A stretch of 64,000 nt of DNA from Humulus lupulus. Lineage: Eukaryota > Streptophyta > Magnoliopsida > Rosales > Cannabaceae. The notes below the pieces were generated by a model. The model ran no database searches. It was not told the origin of the DNA and saw only the letters and a list, made by a program, of their open reading frames with translations. Location of the stretch: contig NC_084794.1 in NCBI RefSeq assembly GCF_963169125.1, positions 112,010,358 to 112,074,357 on the forward strand, given 5' to 3'. The translations under genes were made by a program, and so were the position numbers. This document shows, piece after piece, positions 10,347 to 22,632 of the stretch; the stretch's first letter is position 1; every line of letters starts with the position of its first letter.

Positions 10347-12374
10347 TGAGCCCAAAAGAGGGTGTTTTAATATTTATGCTCGCAAGTGCATGAATAGTTT
10401 CGGAATATAATGTTCATGTAAGTACGAGGTCGAACCCATGGGAGTTTACTAACATCAAAATAAACTATTTCAAACAAAGCAAGAAGATTCTAACCTAGTT
10501 CCAAATATTTGATGAGATTTTGTTTTAGAAAAATAAAAGACAAGTAATAAAAAGATTAATGATTAAATAGAAAAATAGTTTTCAAATGAGATATGTAAAA
10601 TAAGATTATTAAGATATTAGAATTCACAAAATGCAAGTTCAATAATATTTATAAGTATATTGATTCCCAAGTTTAGATATAGTTGAAATAAATCACACTA
10701 TATTTTTTTCAAAATACATTTTCTATTAAAGCACAAGTTACTTTAAAAAATGTAGGATTTTTCTTCACTTATATAAGATATAATTTCTAAGCATTAGTTG
10801 TGTTACAACCTAATGAAACTACAAAAAATCAAAGAGATTATGTTTAGGCTAAATATGATACTTCTGCTCTAAGAATTAGATGTGAACATTTTAATGAAAA
10901 ACATTTAATCAAAGAATATCATATTTTTTTCATAATGAAGAACTAAGTGTAATATGCTTTAACATTCAATAATAGATGAAAAATACATATCTTTGATAGA
11001 AAAATCCATAAACAATGTTGCACAAATGGGAAATCAACATACAACAAAAAATACTATCTAGTTACATTTTGCTTCATCATCATCTTAACAATCTTGAAAA
11101 AAGATTAGAAGCTCATAACTAGATTGAAATAAAAATTACAAAATAACATACTTGACATGCTCTTCAAAAGATGAAAATGGTAGAGAGAAAATAGTGAAAA
11201 GAACAGAGAAAAATATGAAGTGTAGAAGATGTTGAAAAGATGAAGATGAGCTCCCCAAATGGTCTTACATGACTCTATTTATAGGCAAAATATGGAGATT
11301 AAATTAATCAAATTAAAAAAAAAATTGATGAATTTAATTGTGTTGGGAAGTGGTAGGATAAATAGAGTAAGTGTAAGGGTATTGGAAAGATGAAATGTTT
11401 GGTTGGATGGAAGATTAGTGAAAAACTAGGGTAAAAAAATGAATTAGGAATGTTTATTTAGGTAAGAAAAATAGGGAAGAGTGAATTGATATTTGAGTGA
11501 AAAGAAAAAACAACATTGGGAATAAAAACATGATTTTTGGGTCTTTTTGTGGTTGTGTTGGTAGCTTGTGGCATATGGGGTGTTTTTGGTGCTGGGCGAA
11601 TGGTTGATTGAAAGCTAAGGCCCGTGGGACTGTGGTGGGCCTGGAAGATGGACACGGGCCCGTGGTGGGCTTGCTGGGAGCAGGCTGAAGCTGCTGAAGA
11701 GATGCTGGCTCGAGTTTCGGTGGTGCCAGCTAGATGGAGTTGGGAGGCAGCTAATTGATGAACTTGTTGTTGCTGGGCATTGGGGTGTGCTGAGTGTTGA
11801 GGAGAGCTGGGACAGGTGGCGGCAGCTGGAGATAGCCAGGCGTGTGGGTGTGCTGGGAGGCAGCTGGGTGATGTCTTTGTGGGCCTGGCATGGGTGTGGG
11901 CTCTGATGGCTGGGCCGAATGGCTGTCTTGCTGTTGGGTCTTGGAGAAAATGCCACTTTTCTTTGTTTCTTTCTTAAAAATGCCACATTTTACCTTTCTT
12001 TTTTCAGCCTTAAATCTTTTCTAACACCAATCAAACAACATACTCCCTACAAAATAAATCATAAACTAAATTAAAATTAAATATTTTCACTAATAAAATA
12101 TATCATATAACTTCCATTAAAATATTAATTAAAATTTAATTTACATAACATTTAATTTCAATAAAATCATATTTTTAGCATTCAACTAACAACTAATTTC
12201 AACTAATTAAATTACAACATAAAACAATAAAACATATAAAAATCTAGAAAATTACAATAAGACTAATAAATGCAAAATTACTTAAAATCTTAATAAATCA
12301 ATTAAAAACTCAAGATTTAAGCAATAATTAGCACATAAAAAGTGGTAAAATAAATCTATTTTGTAGAGTTATCA
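10347..12374 (-). repeat. Athila-like 3' LTR
   Basis: 2028 bp, near-identical to 19500-21530 apart from scattered substitutions and small indels. A TATA box (TATAAATAG on minus) is near 11274. Confidence 0.92.
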
Positions 12375-12386
12375 CACCCCCAAACT
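12375..12386 (-). promoter_or_regulatory. Polypurine tract of Athila-like element
   Basis: The minus strand reads AGTTTGGGGGTG immediately before the 3' LTR start TGATAACTC. Confidence 0.8.
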
Positions 12387-13193
12387 TAATATTTTGCTAG
12401 TCCTCGAGCAAACGAAAAATTAAAAACACACATTTTTTTTATTTGGTGATATAAAAAATGTCCTCAAAGATTGAACATTGAAAATAATTTATAAAAATTA
12501 TGAATCAAAATTAACCTTATGTAATTAATTCCATAGTCAATCTCAATCTTGCTTTGAAAATATATTTTAAATTAGAAGTCCAAAACTATTTATTTCACAT
12601 ATTATGATGAATAATTTTTTTTTCAAAAATTCATTTTTTTTAAGCAAAATTGACCCAAGAATTAAACACAAAGCTTAAGAAAGATTTATATAATTTTTAA
12701 ACTAAAATCAAACTCAATCAAGGGTATTATCATAGGAAAAACGGATATCACCAAAGGTTTTTTTCTTTTTTTTTTTTGATAGAAAATAAAGTATAAAAGC
12801 ACAAAACTATATATATATATATAGATTACTAGAAAGATAATATTAAACATATATAAATATTTTTTTTTCTTGCTCTTTTATTTATAATTAATATATAAAA
12901 TAGATACTCTACCATCCAATTTTTCTTTTTTTTTTTTTAAAAGAAATTCTACCATTTTCAAACACATGACAGAAGTAACCATATAAACCCACTACCCCCA
13001 AACTTAATTTATGCATTGTCCTCAATGTATCAAAATACAAATATAAATTGAAGAGTGAAAGAGTATAGAGTTTAGAATGGTCGTACCTCATCATGGAGCA
13101 TTGTCAAGAGTGCAACAAAAAGGAAACAAAAATCAAAACAAGAAGTTAACCTAAAACATAAAACACACATTTACCAATAAATGATGAGAGCGA
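12387..13193 (-). other. Non-coding 3' region of Athila-like element
   Basis: AT-rich sequence between the integrase stop and the polypurine tract, with poly-T runs and a short TA repeat near 12808. I see no env-like ORF, although some Athila elements carry one at this position. Confidence 0.6.
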
Positions 13194-14597
13194 TCAAGGA
13201 CCATGGTAAATAGGATCCTCAAGAAGGATTTCATCCACTTTAGCAGTTTTCAATTCTAAAAATGGTTTCAATTTTTGTCCATTCACTTTGAATACATTAC
13301 CATTATTAGGATTTTCAATTTCAATGGCTCCATGTGGAAAAACAGTGCGAACAATGTATGGACCTACCCACCTAGAGCGTAACTTCCCCGGGAAGAGATC
13401 CAAACGAGAATTGTATAAAAGGACTTTTTGACTGGGAGAGAAATCTTTTCGCAAAATGTTTTTGTCATGGTAAATCTTCATTCGATCCTTATATTTTTTG
13501 GAATAGTCATATGCATCATGCCTAAGCTCTTCTAACTCATTTAATTGAAGCTTTCTTCTCTCACCCTCTTTGTCTAAGGAAAAATTCAATTGCTTAATTT
13601 CCCAATAGGCTCTATGTTCTAGCTCAACGGGTAAGTGACATGCCTTTCCATACACAAGTCTGTAGGGAGACATTCCAATGGGTGTTTTGTATGCCGTTCG
13701 ATATGCCCATAATGCATCAATGAGTCTTAAGGACCAATCTTTCCTAGTTGGATTGACAGTTTTCTCTAAGATGTGCTTAATTTCCCTATTTGATATTTCA
13801 ACTTGACCACTAGTTTGTGGGTGATAAGGTGTAGTGACTTTATGTGTAATACCATATTGTTTCATTAAATGCTCAAAAGATCTATTACAAAAGTGTGTAC
13901 CGTTATCACTAATGATAGCACGTGGTGAGCCAAAACAGGAGAAAATATTTTCTTTCAAAAACTTAAGCACAACTTTATGGTCATTTGTGTGGCATGCAAC
14001 AACTTCAACCCATTTAGACACATAATCAACACCAACAAGAATGTACAAGTTACCAAAAGAGTTAGGAATTGGACCCATAAAATCAATGCCCCAAACATCA
14101 AATATTTCAACAATAAGGATAGGATTCAAAGGCATCATGTTTCTTCTAGTTACACTTCCTAACTTTTGATAACGTTCGCAAGATTTGCAATAAACATAAG
14201 TGTCATGAAAAATAGTAGGCCAATAAAATCCACATTGTAAAATTTTCAAAGCAGTTTTCTTACCACTAAAATGTCCACCACATGCATGATCATGACAAAA
14301 AGATATGATTTTAGTTTGATCACAATTTGGAATGCATCTCCTTATTATTTGATCAGGGCAATATTTAAACAAATAAGGATCATCCCACATGAAATTTTTC
14401 ACTTCAGAATAAAATTTAGATTTGTCATGCTTAGACCAATGAGAAGGAATTTCACCAGTGACCAAATAATTCACAATGTCAGCATACCAAGGCAAAGAAG
14501 ATATATGCATGAGTTGTTCATCAGGAAAAGATTCAGTTATAGTTGTGGAGTCTATTAGTCTCAACAACAATTCTAGACAAATGATCAGCAACAACAT
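13194..14597 (-). CDS. Integrase of Athila-like retrotransposon
   Basis: This region inserts the retrotransposon cDNA into chromosomes. The readable frame is 467 codons. The genuine integrase probably begins near [10 protein letters not shown] (about codon 22), because the first residues lie in a frame created by a 1-nt shift against the upstream pol frame. Zinc-binding HHCC region: [11 protein letters not shown] ... CKSCERYQ. Catalytic core: GIDFMGP (first Asp), IISDNGTHF (second Asp), [11 protein letters not shown] (Glu), so all three DDE residues are present. The C-terminal part ([20 protein letters not shown]) is the usual gypsy GPF/F/Y-like domain. It overlaps the RT-RNase H ORF by 65 nt in another frame. 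In a live element it would be part of one Gag-Pol polyprotein. Confidence 0.9.
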   Translation of the reverse strand: MLLLIICLELLLRLIDSTTITESFPDEQLMHISSLPWYADIVNYLVTGEIPSHWSKHDKSKFYSEVKNFMWDDPYLFKYCPDQIIRRCIPNCDQTKIISFCHDHACGGHFSGKKTALKILQCGFYWPTIFHDTYVYCKSCERYQKLGSVTRRNMMPLNPILIVEIFDVWGIDFMGPIPNSFGNLYILVGVDYVSKWVEVVACHTNDHKVVLKFLKENIFSCFGSPRAIISDNGTHFCNRSFEHLMKQYGITHKVTTPYHPQTSGQVEISNREIKHILEKTVNPTRKDWSLRLIDALWAYRTAYKTPIGMSPYRLVYGKACHLPVELEHRAYWEIKQLNFSLDKEGERRKLQLNELEELRHDAYDYSKKYKDRMKIYHDKNILRKDFSPSQKVLLYNSRLDLFPGKLRSRWVGPYIVRTVFPHGAIEIENPNNGNVFKVNGQKLKPFLELKTAKVDEILLEDPIYHGP

Positions 14598-16743
14598 TTT
14601 CAGAACCTTTTTTATCTCGTATCTCTAAATCAAATTCTTGTAAAAGCAAGATCCAACGAATTAAGCGAGATTTAGCATCTTTTTTTGACAAGAGATATTT
14701 TAATGCAGGATGATCAGAATAGACAATTATTTTAGATCCTAACAAATAAGACCTAAATTTCTCCAATGCAAACACAACAGCAAGCAATTCTTTTTCAGCT
14801 GTAGAATAATTTAATTGAGCATCGTTCCAAGTTTTGCTAGCATAGTAGATTACATGAGGTAACTTGTTAATTTTTTGTCCTAGAACAGCACCAATAGCAT
14901 AATCAGAAGCATCACACATTATTTCAAAAGGAATATTCCAATCAGGAGGGCGAATAATAGGGGCACTAGTCAAAAGGGATTTCAATCTTTCAAAGGCAAC
15001 ATGGCAATCATTATCAAAGACAAAAGCATTTTCTTTTCCCAGCAAATGACATAATGGGCGTGAAATTTTGCTAAAGTCTTTTATGAATCTTCTATAAAAA
15101 CCAGCATGGCCTAAGAATGATCTAATTTCTTTTATTGTTTTAGGTGGGGGAAGTTTTGAAATAAGGTCAACTTTTGCTTTATCAACTTCTATTCCCTCAG
15201 ATGAGATTACATGACCTAAAACAATTCCTTTTTTAACCATAAAATGACATTTTTCCCAATTAAGAACTAAATTCTTTTCTTTGCAACGAATTAAAACAAG
15301 AGAAAGATGGTGCAAACAGTCATCAAAAGAATTTTCAAACACAAAAAAATCATCCATAAACACTTCAAGATTTCTTTCAACCATATCAGAGAATATTGCA
15401 ATCATACATCTTTGAAAAGTTGCAGGAGCATTACAAAGACCAAAAGGCATGCGACGATATGCAAAGGTTCCAAAAGGGCAAGTGAAGGTAGTATTTTCTT
15501 GATCTTCAGGGGCAATGGGGATTTGGTTATATCCCGAATAGCCATCAAGAAAACAATAATATGCATGGCCAGCTAAACGTTCAAGCATTTGATCAATAAA
15601 GGGTAAAGGAAAGTGGTCTTTTCTAGTAACATTATATAGCTTTCTATAGTCTATACACACTCTCCACCCCGTTTGTACTCGAGTAGGGATTAATTCATTT
15701 TTCTCATTTTCAATAACTGTGATCCCAGACTTTTTAGGCACTACTTGGACTGGACTAACCCATTGACTATCAGAAATAGGGTAAATGATACCTACATCTA
15801 ATAGTTTAAGTACTTCTTCCCTAACGACCTCTTTCATATTTGGATTTAACCTTCTTTGACATTCCCGAGAGGTTTTAGCATTTTCTTCTAGATGGATTCT
15901 ATGCATGCATATGGATGGGCTAATTCCCTTGATGTCTCCAATAGTCCAACATATGGCTTCCTTATGTTTTCTAAGGGCATCTAACAATTTATCTTCTTGT
16001 TCTTTATCTAAAGCAGATGCTATGATAACAGGCAAGGTTTCAGATTCTCCTAGAAAAGCATATTTTAAATTTTCTGGCAAAGGTTTAAGGTCTAACTTTG
16101 GAGACTTGGAAATTGATTGAACATGATCTAAGGGTGAAAAGGGTTCAACTTTGGTTTCATTTAAGGGTATAGACTCTAACAAAGAATTCACATCATCATT
16201 AAAATCATCAATATGCAAGTTCATACCAAAGTATTTTTCACAAAAATCAAGTAAGTCATTTCCATCATCTTCACACATACTCTCTATCATGTTAACTCCG
16301 TGCACTTCCTCACACTCAACAGATTTAGCAACATTAAAAACATTTAATTCAACAGTCATGTTTCCAAAAGATAATTTCAATACACCATTACGACAGTTGA
16401 TAATTGCATTAGATGTAGCTAAAAATGGTCTACCCAGAATGATGGGTATTTGAGCATGAGCATTTTCAACAGGTTGAGTGTCAAGAACAATAAAGTCCAC
16501 AGGGAAATAGAATTTATCAACTTTAATTGAAACATCTTCTACAATACCTCTAGGGATTTTCACTGAACGATCGACTAATTGAAGTGTTATAGAAGTTGGT
16601 TTTAATTCTCCTAGACCAAGTTGCTTATACACAGAATAAGGCAGTAAATTCACACTAGCTCCTAAATCAATTAAGGCTTTGTTAATAAAATGGTCGCCAA
16701 TGATGCATGAAATTGTTGGACAACCGGGATCTTTATATTTCAC
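14533..16743 (-). CDS. Protease-reverse transcriptase-RNase H of Athila-like retrotransposon
   Basis: This 736-codon open frame encodes the pol core. Aspartic protease: [15 protein letters not shown] near residues 24-38 holds the DLGA-type active site. Reverse transcriptase: [34 protein letters not shown], then the catalytic box VFMDDFFVF (FMDD in place of the commoner YMDD/YVDD). RNase [29 protein letters not shown] and [12 protein letters not shown] keep the acidic residues expected of the family. The frame is the same as gag at 17128-18474, separated by in-frame stops near 17126 and 17062, so it originally formed one Gag-Pol ORF. It ends at ADHLSRI..., where a 1-nt shift moves integrase out of frame. 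Confidence 0.92.
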   Translation of the reverse strand: MKYKDPGCPTISCIIGDHFINKALIDLGASVNLLPYSVYKQLGLGELKPTSITLQLVDRSVKIPRGIVEDVSIKVDKFYFPVDFIVLDTQPVENAHAQIPIILGRPFLATSNAIINCRNGVLKLSFGNMTVELNVFNVAKSVECEEVHGVNMIESMCEDDGNDLLDFCEKYFGMNLHIDDFNDDVNSLLESIPLNETKVEPFSPLDHVQSISKSPKLDLKPLPENLKYAFLGESETLPVIIASALDKEQEDKLLDALRKHKEAICWTIGDIKGISPSICMHRIHLEENAKTSRECQRRLNPNMKEVVREEVLKLLDVGIIYPISDSQWVSPVQVVPKKSGITVIENEKNELIPTRVQTGWRVCIDYRKLYNVTRKDHFPLPFIDQMLERLAGHAYYCFLDGYSGYNQIPIAPEDQENTTFTCPFGTFAYRRMPFGLCNAPATFQRCMIAIFSDMVERNLEVFMDDFFVFENSFDDCLHHLSLVLIRCKEKNLVLNWEKCHFMVKKGIVLGHVISSEGIEVDKAKVDLISKLPPPKTIKEIRSFLGHAGFYRRFIKDFSKISRPLCHLLGKENAFVFDNDCHVAFERLKSLLTSAPIIRPPDWNIPFEIMCDASDYAIGAVLGQKINKLPHVIYYASKTWNDAQLNYSTAEKELLAVVFALEKFRSYLLGSKIIVYSDHPALKYLLSKKDAKSRLIRWILLLQEFDLEIRDKKGSENVVADHLSRIVVETNRLHNYN

Positions 16744-17127
16744 AAGGCTTTTATGTTGAATTATGGAGCTAACTTGTTCAGTTAAAAATGCCTTTTTTGG
16801 AACATTTGTGTTTCTTTTAACAGTGCAAATGTCTTTTAAGAATTTAGAATAGGCAGGAATTTGTTTAATGGCATCTAAGAAAGGAATGTTGATGCTTACT
16901 TGTTTGAAAACTTCTAAGATGTCACTATATTGGTTGCCTTTCTTGAGTGGAATTAATCTTTGTGGAAAAGGAGCTTTTGGGATGGAATGAAGGATTTGAG
17001 CATCATCTTTTGAAAGGTCATTTGTGTTGGAACTTTGAGGTTGGCTTTGGTCTTTTTCAACTTAAGGTATGTAATCGGGTTTGACAATTTGTTTTCCGGA
17101 CCTAAGAGTTGAAATAGACTTAGCTTC

Positions 17128-18507
17128 TTATTTATGACTAGGAGCTCCTATTTCATATTGGCCTTTAGGATTTGGGATGGGTTGGCTAGGAAATCTTCCT
17201 TTTTCTCTCTCGGTTACAGCATTAGCAAGTTGACCCAATTGTGTCTCGAGTTTGGCAATGGATTGAGACTGATTTTGTAAGATTTGTTGGGTGGATTGCA
17301 TGAATTGTTGTAAGGTGTCTTCTAAGGAAGGTTTTCTTTGTGGAGGGTAAGGTTGACTTGGTTGGGTATGATTTGGATTTGGCATGTTGAATTGGTTTCC
17401 TTGATTCATTTGTGGTTGCTTTTGTCTCCATGAAAAATTAGGATGGTTTCTCCAATTTGGATTGTATGTGTTGGAAAATGGGCTATCAGAAGAAGGTTTT
17501 CCATATGAATGTAAAGCATTAGCCTCTTCATAAAATGTTTCAATAAAAGAAGGACATGATTGAGCATTATGACATGAACTAGCACATAAAGAAAAAACAT
17601 CTTTTTTAGGTTGCACATGAGAATTCATAGATTGACTTATTACTAAGGCTTCTACTTTTCTTGCTAATTTTTCAACTGATGTTCTAAAATCACTTTCTTC
17701 TTTTATTTCATATTTTCCTTCTCTTTTTGGTGAAGGGTTGGCTCTAGACCTAGGCTCAGAATAATTTCATTGTTGTAAATTAACAGACAATTCTTCAAGA
17801 GCGTCCCAAGCCTCTTGCCCTTGCAATTTTAAAAAATTTCCAGTATGCATAGATTGAATCATTTGTTGGTTTGAAGGGGTTAAACCATCATAAAAATATT
17901 TTACAAGTCTCCATTTTCCAAAACCATGGTGGGGACATTTTAATAATAAATCTTTAAATCTTTCCCAACATTCATAAAATTCTTCGTTATCTTTTTGATA
18001 AAATTTGGAGATTTCTCTTCTTAAACTATCAGTTTTGGACATGGGGAAAAATTTAGCAAGGAATTTATTAAAAAGTTGATCCCAAGTAGTGATGGTTTCA
18101 GTTGGAAGTGAGTTTAACCAAGCTTTGGATCTATCTTTTAAAGAAAAAGGAAACAACCTAAGTTTAACCGACTCATCTGAAAAATTTTGAAAACGAAAGG
18201 TTGAGCAAATTTCCAAAAAGTCTTTTACATGCATGTATGGATCCTCTCTTTCTAAACCATAAAATGATGGTAACAATTGAATGATTGATGGTTTAAGTTC
18301 TAAATGAATGGCATTAGTAGTGGGCAAAACAATGCATGACGGAGCATTAGATGAAATAGGTGAAAAGTATTCAAGAAGAGTTTTTTCTTGCACAACATTA
18401 GGTTCTTGTTCCATTATGCTTAAACTTTCAAAAACACTTTCAATTTCACGTAAAGACACTAATTTTTTCACCAAACGATTTTTTGAATTACGATGTCAAT
18501 GATGCAT
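17128..18507 (-). pseudogene. Gag of Athila-like retrotransposon, broken by stops
   Basis: Gag would form the virus-like particle. The retrotransposon-gag domain is readable from LKPSIIQLLPSFYGL to FKDLLLKCPHHGF, with the conserved AWLNSLP and WDQLFNKFLAKFFP stretches. It is followed by a Gln/Pro/Asn-rich region (17128-17628) and then ISTLRSGKQI, typical before the protease in Athila elements. In-frame stops lie at 18498-18496, 17766-17764, 17127-17125 and near 17062. The only upstream in-frame ATG (18507-18505) is followed two codons later by the first stop. Each stop is one C-to-T transition (either strand) from a plausible sense codon. No zinc knuckle was identified. Confidence 0.85.
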
Positions 18508-19472
18508 ACAATGTCACAAATTTCACCAAGTAACACAAACAATCACAAGAAAACAAATTTCTGATGTGGAAGATCAGTTAGAACTGCAACCACAGAGCAT
18601 ACTTATAACAAGAAAAGATTATAATATTTATATATATATATATATATTTTGTTATGATTTTTATGATTTTTTTTTTTTTTTGGTTTAACTTGTTCTCAGG
18701 CCTATTTGATTCCACTTACTCACAACTTAATAACAACTCCCCGAGGTTAATTAATAAGCGTGGATGGGAACTTTGCCAAATTTCCTTTAAGCAAAAATTG
18801 CTTATGTTGAAAGAACAAGCTTTGTTTTTTAGTTTTTTTTTTTTCAAGTATTTTCTTAAACAATAAAATTACAACTAACTAAATGCAATAATTAAGAAAA
18901 AAAATTGACAATAGCAATAGTAAATAGTTATATAAAAATTAGGAGGCACTAATGCCATCAACCAACACTAATAATAATAATGATAATAATAATAAAACTT
19001 AGGAGGCACTAATGCCATCAACTTAGATAATAAACAAAAATAAAAGCTAGGAGGCACTACTGCCATCACTAGAGGAGATAGATTGTTCAAGTATGTAGGA
19101 GGCAAAAAATGCACTCAACTATCAAGTATGTAGGAGGCACAAATGCACTCAACTAAAAAAACATAAAAAGTAAAAGAAAAAGAAAAAGGGTTAGGAGGCA
19201 CAAATGCACTCAACTAATAAGTATGTAGGAGGCACTAAATGCCATCAACTACCAAGAAATATATATAATATAATATATAACAATATAAATAAATATATGT
19301 ATAACTTTCTTTCTTTTTTCTTTTTCGATTTTTACTCTTTTTTTCGATTTTTTTTATAGATATATATATTTTTTACTTTACTTTTTTTTTAAGATGATAG
19401 TGCAAATAAAAATAAAATAACTAGTAGAAGAATGTTACTTACCTTGTAGAAAGACCGTTTCTTTCTTGCAAC
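18508..19472 (-). other. Leader of Athila-like element
   Basis: About 1 kb of non-coding, low-complexity sequence between primer-binding site and gag, with poly-T and (TA)n runs at 18632-18680 and 19260-19400. Its centre is a repeated GGAGGCAC motif array (18941-19251). A short plus-strand ORF across the poly-T tracts is not coding. Confidence 0.7.
18941..19251. repeat. Seven-copy AGGAGGCAC...TGC motif array in Athila-like leader
   Basis: Copies begin near 18941, 19001, 19049, 19097, 19132, 19193 and 19227. The core is TAGGAGGCACTAATGCCATC in four copies; in three others TGCC-ATC becomes TGC-ACTC. The core holds the inverted repeat GGCA-CTAA-TGCC. Spacers differ in length and are AT-rich, so these are dispersed repeats of one motif and not a simple satellite. 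The position upstream of gag suggests an RNA-level role (packaging, dimerisation or translation), which is inference. Confidence 0.85.
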
Positions 19473-19490
19473 TCCCTGGCAACGGCGCCA
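19473..19490 (-). promoter_or_regulatory. tRNA-Asp primer-binding site of Athila-like element
   Basis: The minus strand reads TGGCGCCGTTGCCAGGGA, nine bases inside the 5' LTR. It complements the 3' end of plant tRNA-Asp, the usual primer of Athila and related elements, with one apparent mismatch. Confidence 0.88.
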
Positions 19491-19499
19491 AAAACTTGT

Positions 19500-21530
19500 T
19501 GAGCCCAAAAGAGGGTGTTTTAATATTTATGCTCGCAAGTGCACGAATCGTTTCGAAATATAATGTTCATGTAAGTACGAGGTCGAACCCATGGGAGTTT
19601 ACTAACATCAAAATATAATATTTCAAACAAAGCAAGAAGATTCTAACCTAGTTCCAAATATTTGATGAGATTTTGTTTTAGAAAAATAAAAGACAAGTAA
19701 TAAAAAGATTAATGATTAAATAGAAAAATGGTTTTCAAATGAGATATGTAAAATAAGATTATTAAGATATTAGAATCCACAAAATGCAAGTTCAATAATA
19801 TTTATAAGTATATTGATTCCCGAGTTTAGATATAGTTTAAATAAATCACACTATATTTTTTTCAAAATACATTTTCTATTAAAGCACAAGTTACTTTAAA
19901 AAATGTAGGATTTTTCTTCACTTATATAAGATATAATTTCTAAGCATTAGTTGTGTTACAACCTAATGAAACTACAAAAAATCAAAGAGATTATGTTTAG
20001 GCAAAATATGATACTTATGCTCTAAGAATTAGATGTGAACAATTTAATGAAAAACATTTAATCAAAGAATATCATATTTTTGCATAATGAAGAACTAAGT
20101 GTAATATGCTTTAACATTCAATAATAGATGAAAAATGCATATCTTTGATAGAAAAATCCATAAACAATGTTGCACAAATGGGAAATCAACATACAACAAA
20201 AAATACTATCTAGTTACATTTTGCTTCATCATCATCTTAATAATCTTGTAAAAGGATTAGAAGCTCATAACTAGATTGAAATAAAAATTACAAAATAACA
20301 TACTTGACATGCTCTTCAAAAGATGAAAATGGTAGAGAGAAAATAGTGAAAAGAACAGAGAAAAATATGAAGTGTAGAAGATGTTGAAAAGATGAAGATG
20401 AGCTCCCCAAATGGTCTTACATGACTCTATTTATAGGCAAAATATAGAGATTAAATTAATCAAATTAAAATAAATAAATTGATTACTTTAATTGTGTTGG
20501 GAAGTGGTAGGATAAATAGAGTAAGTGTAAGGGTATTGGAAAGATGAAATGTTTGGTTGGATGGAAGATTAGTGAAAAACTAGGGTAAAAAAATGAATTA
20601 GGAATGTTTATTTAGGTAAGAAAAATAGGGAAGAGTGAATTGATATTTGAGTGAAAAGAAAAAAAAAACATTGGGAATAAAAACATGATTTTTGGGTCTT
20701 TTTGTGGCTGTGTTGGCAGCTTATGGCATATGGGGCGTTGTTGGTGCTAGCCGAATGGTTGATTGAAAGCTAAGGTCCGTGGGGCTATGGTGGGCCTGGA
20801 AGATGGACATGGGCCTGTGGTGGGCTTGCTGGGAGCAGGCTGAAGCTGCTGAAGAGATGCTGGCTGGAGTTTCGGTGGTGCCAGCTGGATGGAGTTGGGA
20901 GGCAGCTGATTAATGAACTTGTTGTTGCTGGGCGTTGGGGTGTGTTGAGTGTTGAGGAGAGCTGGGACAGGTGGCTGCAGCTGGAGATAGCCAGGCCTGT
21001 GGGTGTGCTAGGAGGCAGCTGGGTGATGTCTTTGTGGGCCTGGCATGGGCGTGGGCTCTAATGGCTGGGCCGAATGGCTATCTTGCTATTGGGTATTGGA
21101 GAAAATGCCACTTTTCTTTGTTTCTTTCTTAAAAATGTCACATTTTACCTTTCTTTTTTCAGCCTTAAATCTTTTCTAACACCAATCAAACAACATCCTC
21201 CCTACAAAATAAATCATAAACTAAATTAAAATTAAATATTTTCACTAATAAAATATATCATATAACTTCCATGAAAATATTAATTAAAATTTAATTTACA
21301 TAACATTTAATTTCAATAAAATCATATTTTTAGCATTCAACTAACAACACTAATTTCAACTAATTAAATTACAACATAAAACAATAAAACATATAAAATC
21401 TAGAAAATTACAATAAGACTAATAAATGCAAAATTACTTAAAAACTTAATAAATCAATTAAAAACTCAAGATTTAAGCAATAATTAGCACATAAAAAGTG
21501 GTAAAATAACTCTATTTTGTAGAGTTATCA
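19500..21530 (-). repeat. Athila-like 5' LTR
   Basis: 2031 bp LTR, TGATAACTC to GGGCTCA on minus. As the 5' LTR it would drive transcription. Confidence 0.92.
20427..20435 (-). promoter_or_regulatory. TATA box of the Athila-like 5' LTR
   Basis: The minus strand reads TATAAATAG. The same box is in the 3' LTR near 11274. Transcription would start about 30 bp further left. Confidence 0.65.
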
Positions 21531-21755
21531 CTGTATTTTGGAGATTCTGTAAATCAACTTTTAAACCCTACTTCTTTTTGGGATCCCATGTATAAAACTG
21601 TTAAATTATATAAAGTATAACTTTTGAGACCAAAACCTTTTTAACCCTAGCTCATACATGTTTAGTGACACATTTTTAAATTAATGACTTGATTAGCAAG
21701 TCCTGCACCTTTATAAGTACATAGTGTAGTGGTCTTGGCTATCCAGGGCATTACA

Positions 21756-22632
21756 AACACTCTATAACAAATATAGATGTGTTATTAATTATCGATTGTT
21801 ACAACCATAATTGTCACTTAATCATCTATAAACGATCTACAATGAGATGAGACTAAAATACCGTTTTACCCCTCATTGTATTTTATCCTTAAAACACTTA
21901 GTTCCTTGTAAATGATATTTCAGTAAACTAATATTAATTACTGAAATGAAATCTCTATGATTTAGCGCCTTGAACCAAACTAAAAGAAAACCATCGTTTC
22001 ATTTATTCGCCAGAAGCTATAGATGTTCATATCTATGATTATTACTCCCACTCAACTATACTACTGAGTTCCTAAGATGTAAGTATGGGCTAGTCTGTAG
22101 GGTAAGTTGGTGACGAACAAGTCAAAGAACTCAAATAATACAATCAGTTAGAATACTAACCACTCACAATTAAGATTAAATTGACATATGGTCAACTATA
22201 TGATATGACTAGAATAGATAATAATGGTATGTTTACTTATCCTATCTACTGTCAATATCGGTCCAATCCGATGTAACAAATACATCCGATCTTATCTACT
22301 TTGCTAATGTTCTGGAAAGAACATAACACTGCGAGGTGTAAGTAGATCATATCATAGATTGGCAAGTCAGTGTAAATCACGTTCATTGACTAATCTTATG
22401 ATTTATTTTGAACATATAATCAAATTTTTATTCCACTCTGATTACGTCCCTATAAATATGATTAGCTATATGCTCGAGATTTAATAGAAGATTATAGTAA
22501 ACAAATAATCATGAAAATAAAACATGTGAGCAAAGTATTGACCAAGTCAAAAATTGATTTATATTCTCTTATTGATAATAAAATGATATTACAAAGAAAT
22601 TGGGTTTTAATTAGGGCATAAAACCCCAACAC
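21756..22632 (-). repeat. Copia-A 5' LTR, promoter-proximal part
   Basis: This is the reverse complement of 39219-40100 of the copia-C LTR. It begins on minus at 22632 with TGTTGGGGTTTTATG. The first five bases (AACAC) are the duplicated target of the nested solo LTR. Confidence 0.88.

Larger units (their letters stand above)
10347..21530 (-). mobile_element. Full-length Athila-like Ty3/gypsy retrotransposon
   Basis: This 11.2-kb minus-strand element has two ~2.03-kb LTRs (10347-12374 and 19500-21530). The LTRs start TGATAACTC and end GGGCTCA on the minus strand. The 7.1-kb internal region has a tRNA-Asp primer-binding site, a long leader, gag-pol in one broken frame, integrase in the next frame, and a polypurine tract. 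The primer site, protease [10 protein letters not shown] motif and long LTRs fit the Athila lineage; I saw no env-like ORF after integrase. It sits inside the gypsy solo LTR; the flanks share CTGTAT, with two extra bases at the left junction. The LTRs are very similar, so it is a late arrival in the stack. Confidence 0.9.
7090..21755 (+). mobile_element. Gypsy-type solo LTR carrying two nested elements
   Basis: The ends are TGCAACGACC (7090) and GGGCATTACA (21755), flanked by the 5-bp direct repeat AACAC at 7085-7089 and 21756-21760. Removing the nested Cassandra (9456-10271) and Athila-like element (10347-21530) leaves a single LTR of roughly 2.65 kb with no internal domain, so a solo LTR. 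Its family matches the solo LTR at 60412-62751 and the truncated LTRs at 30713 and 47726: they share the CCACAT/ATGTGG palindrome, the AGGTAAGAAA block and a terminal CCAGGGC-TTACA. It is longer than 60412-62751 partly because of two internal tandem duplications. Confidence 0.85.
655..22632 (-). mobile_element. Copia-A: degenerate Ty1/copia retrotransposon, split by a nested insertion
   Basis: This minus-strand copia element runs from its 5' LTR start at 22632 (TGTTGGGG on minus) leftwards. The LTR is interrupted by a 14.7-kb insertion (7090-21755) flanked by AACAC direct repeats, and resumes at 7089 down to about 6126. Then come a primer-binding site, a long AT-rich leader and gag-pol remnants to 655, where another LTR cuts it. 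Its 3' LTR would be off the left edge. It is the same family as copia-B and copia-C. The coding part has frameshifts and stops, so it cannot be autonomous. Confidence 0.85.

Noticed and set aside
11458..11986. Minus-strand ORFs in the Athila-like LTR
   Set aside because: They are Pro/Ser/His-rich low-complexity frames inside a non-coding LTR. The matching region of the other LTR (about 20640-21120) has substitutions and indels that do not respect the frame.
13834..16453. Several plus-strand ORFs of 60-100 codons
   Set aside because: They are antisense shadows of the Athila-like integrase and RT frames and have no domain of their own.
18654..18866. Plus-strand 70-codon ORF
   Set aside because: It consists of translated poly-T tracts in the antisense of the Athila-like leader.
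18941..19251. Regularly recurring motif that at first looks like a CRISPR array
   Set aside because: Spacers are unequal, low-complexity and AT-rich, repeats are short and variable, and the array lies in the leader of a plant retrotransposon.
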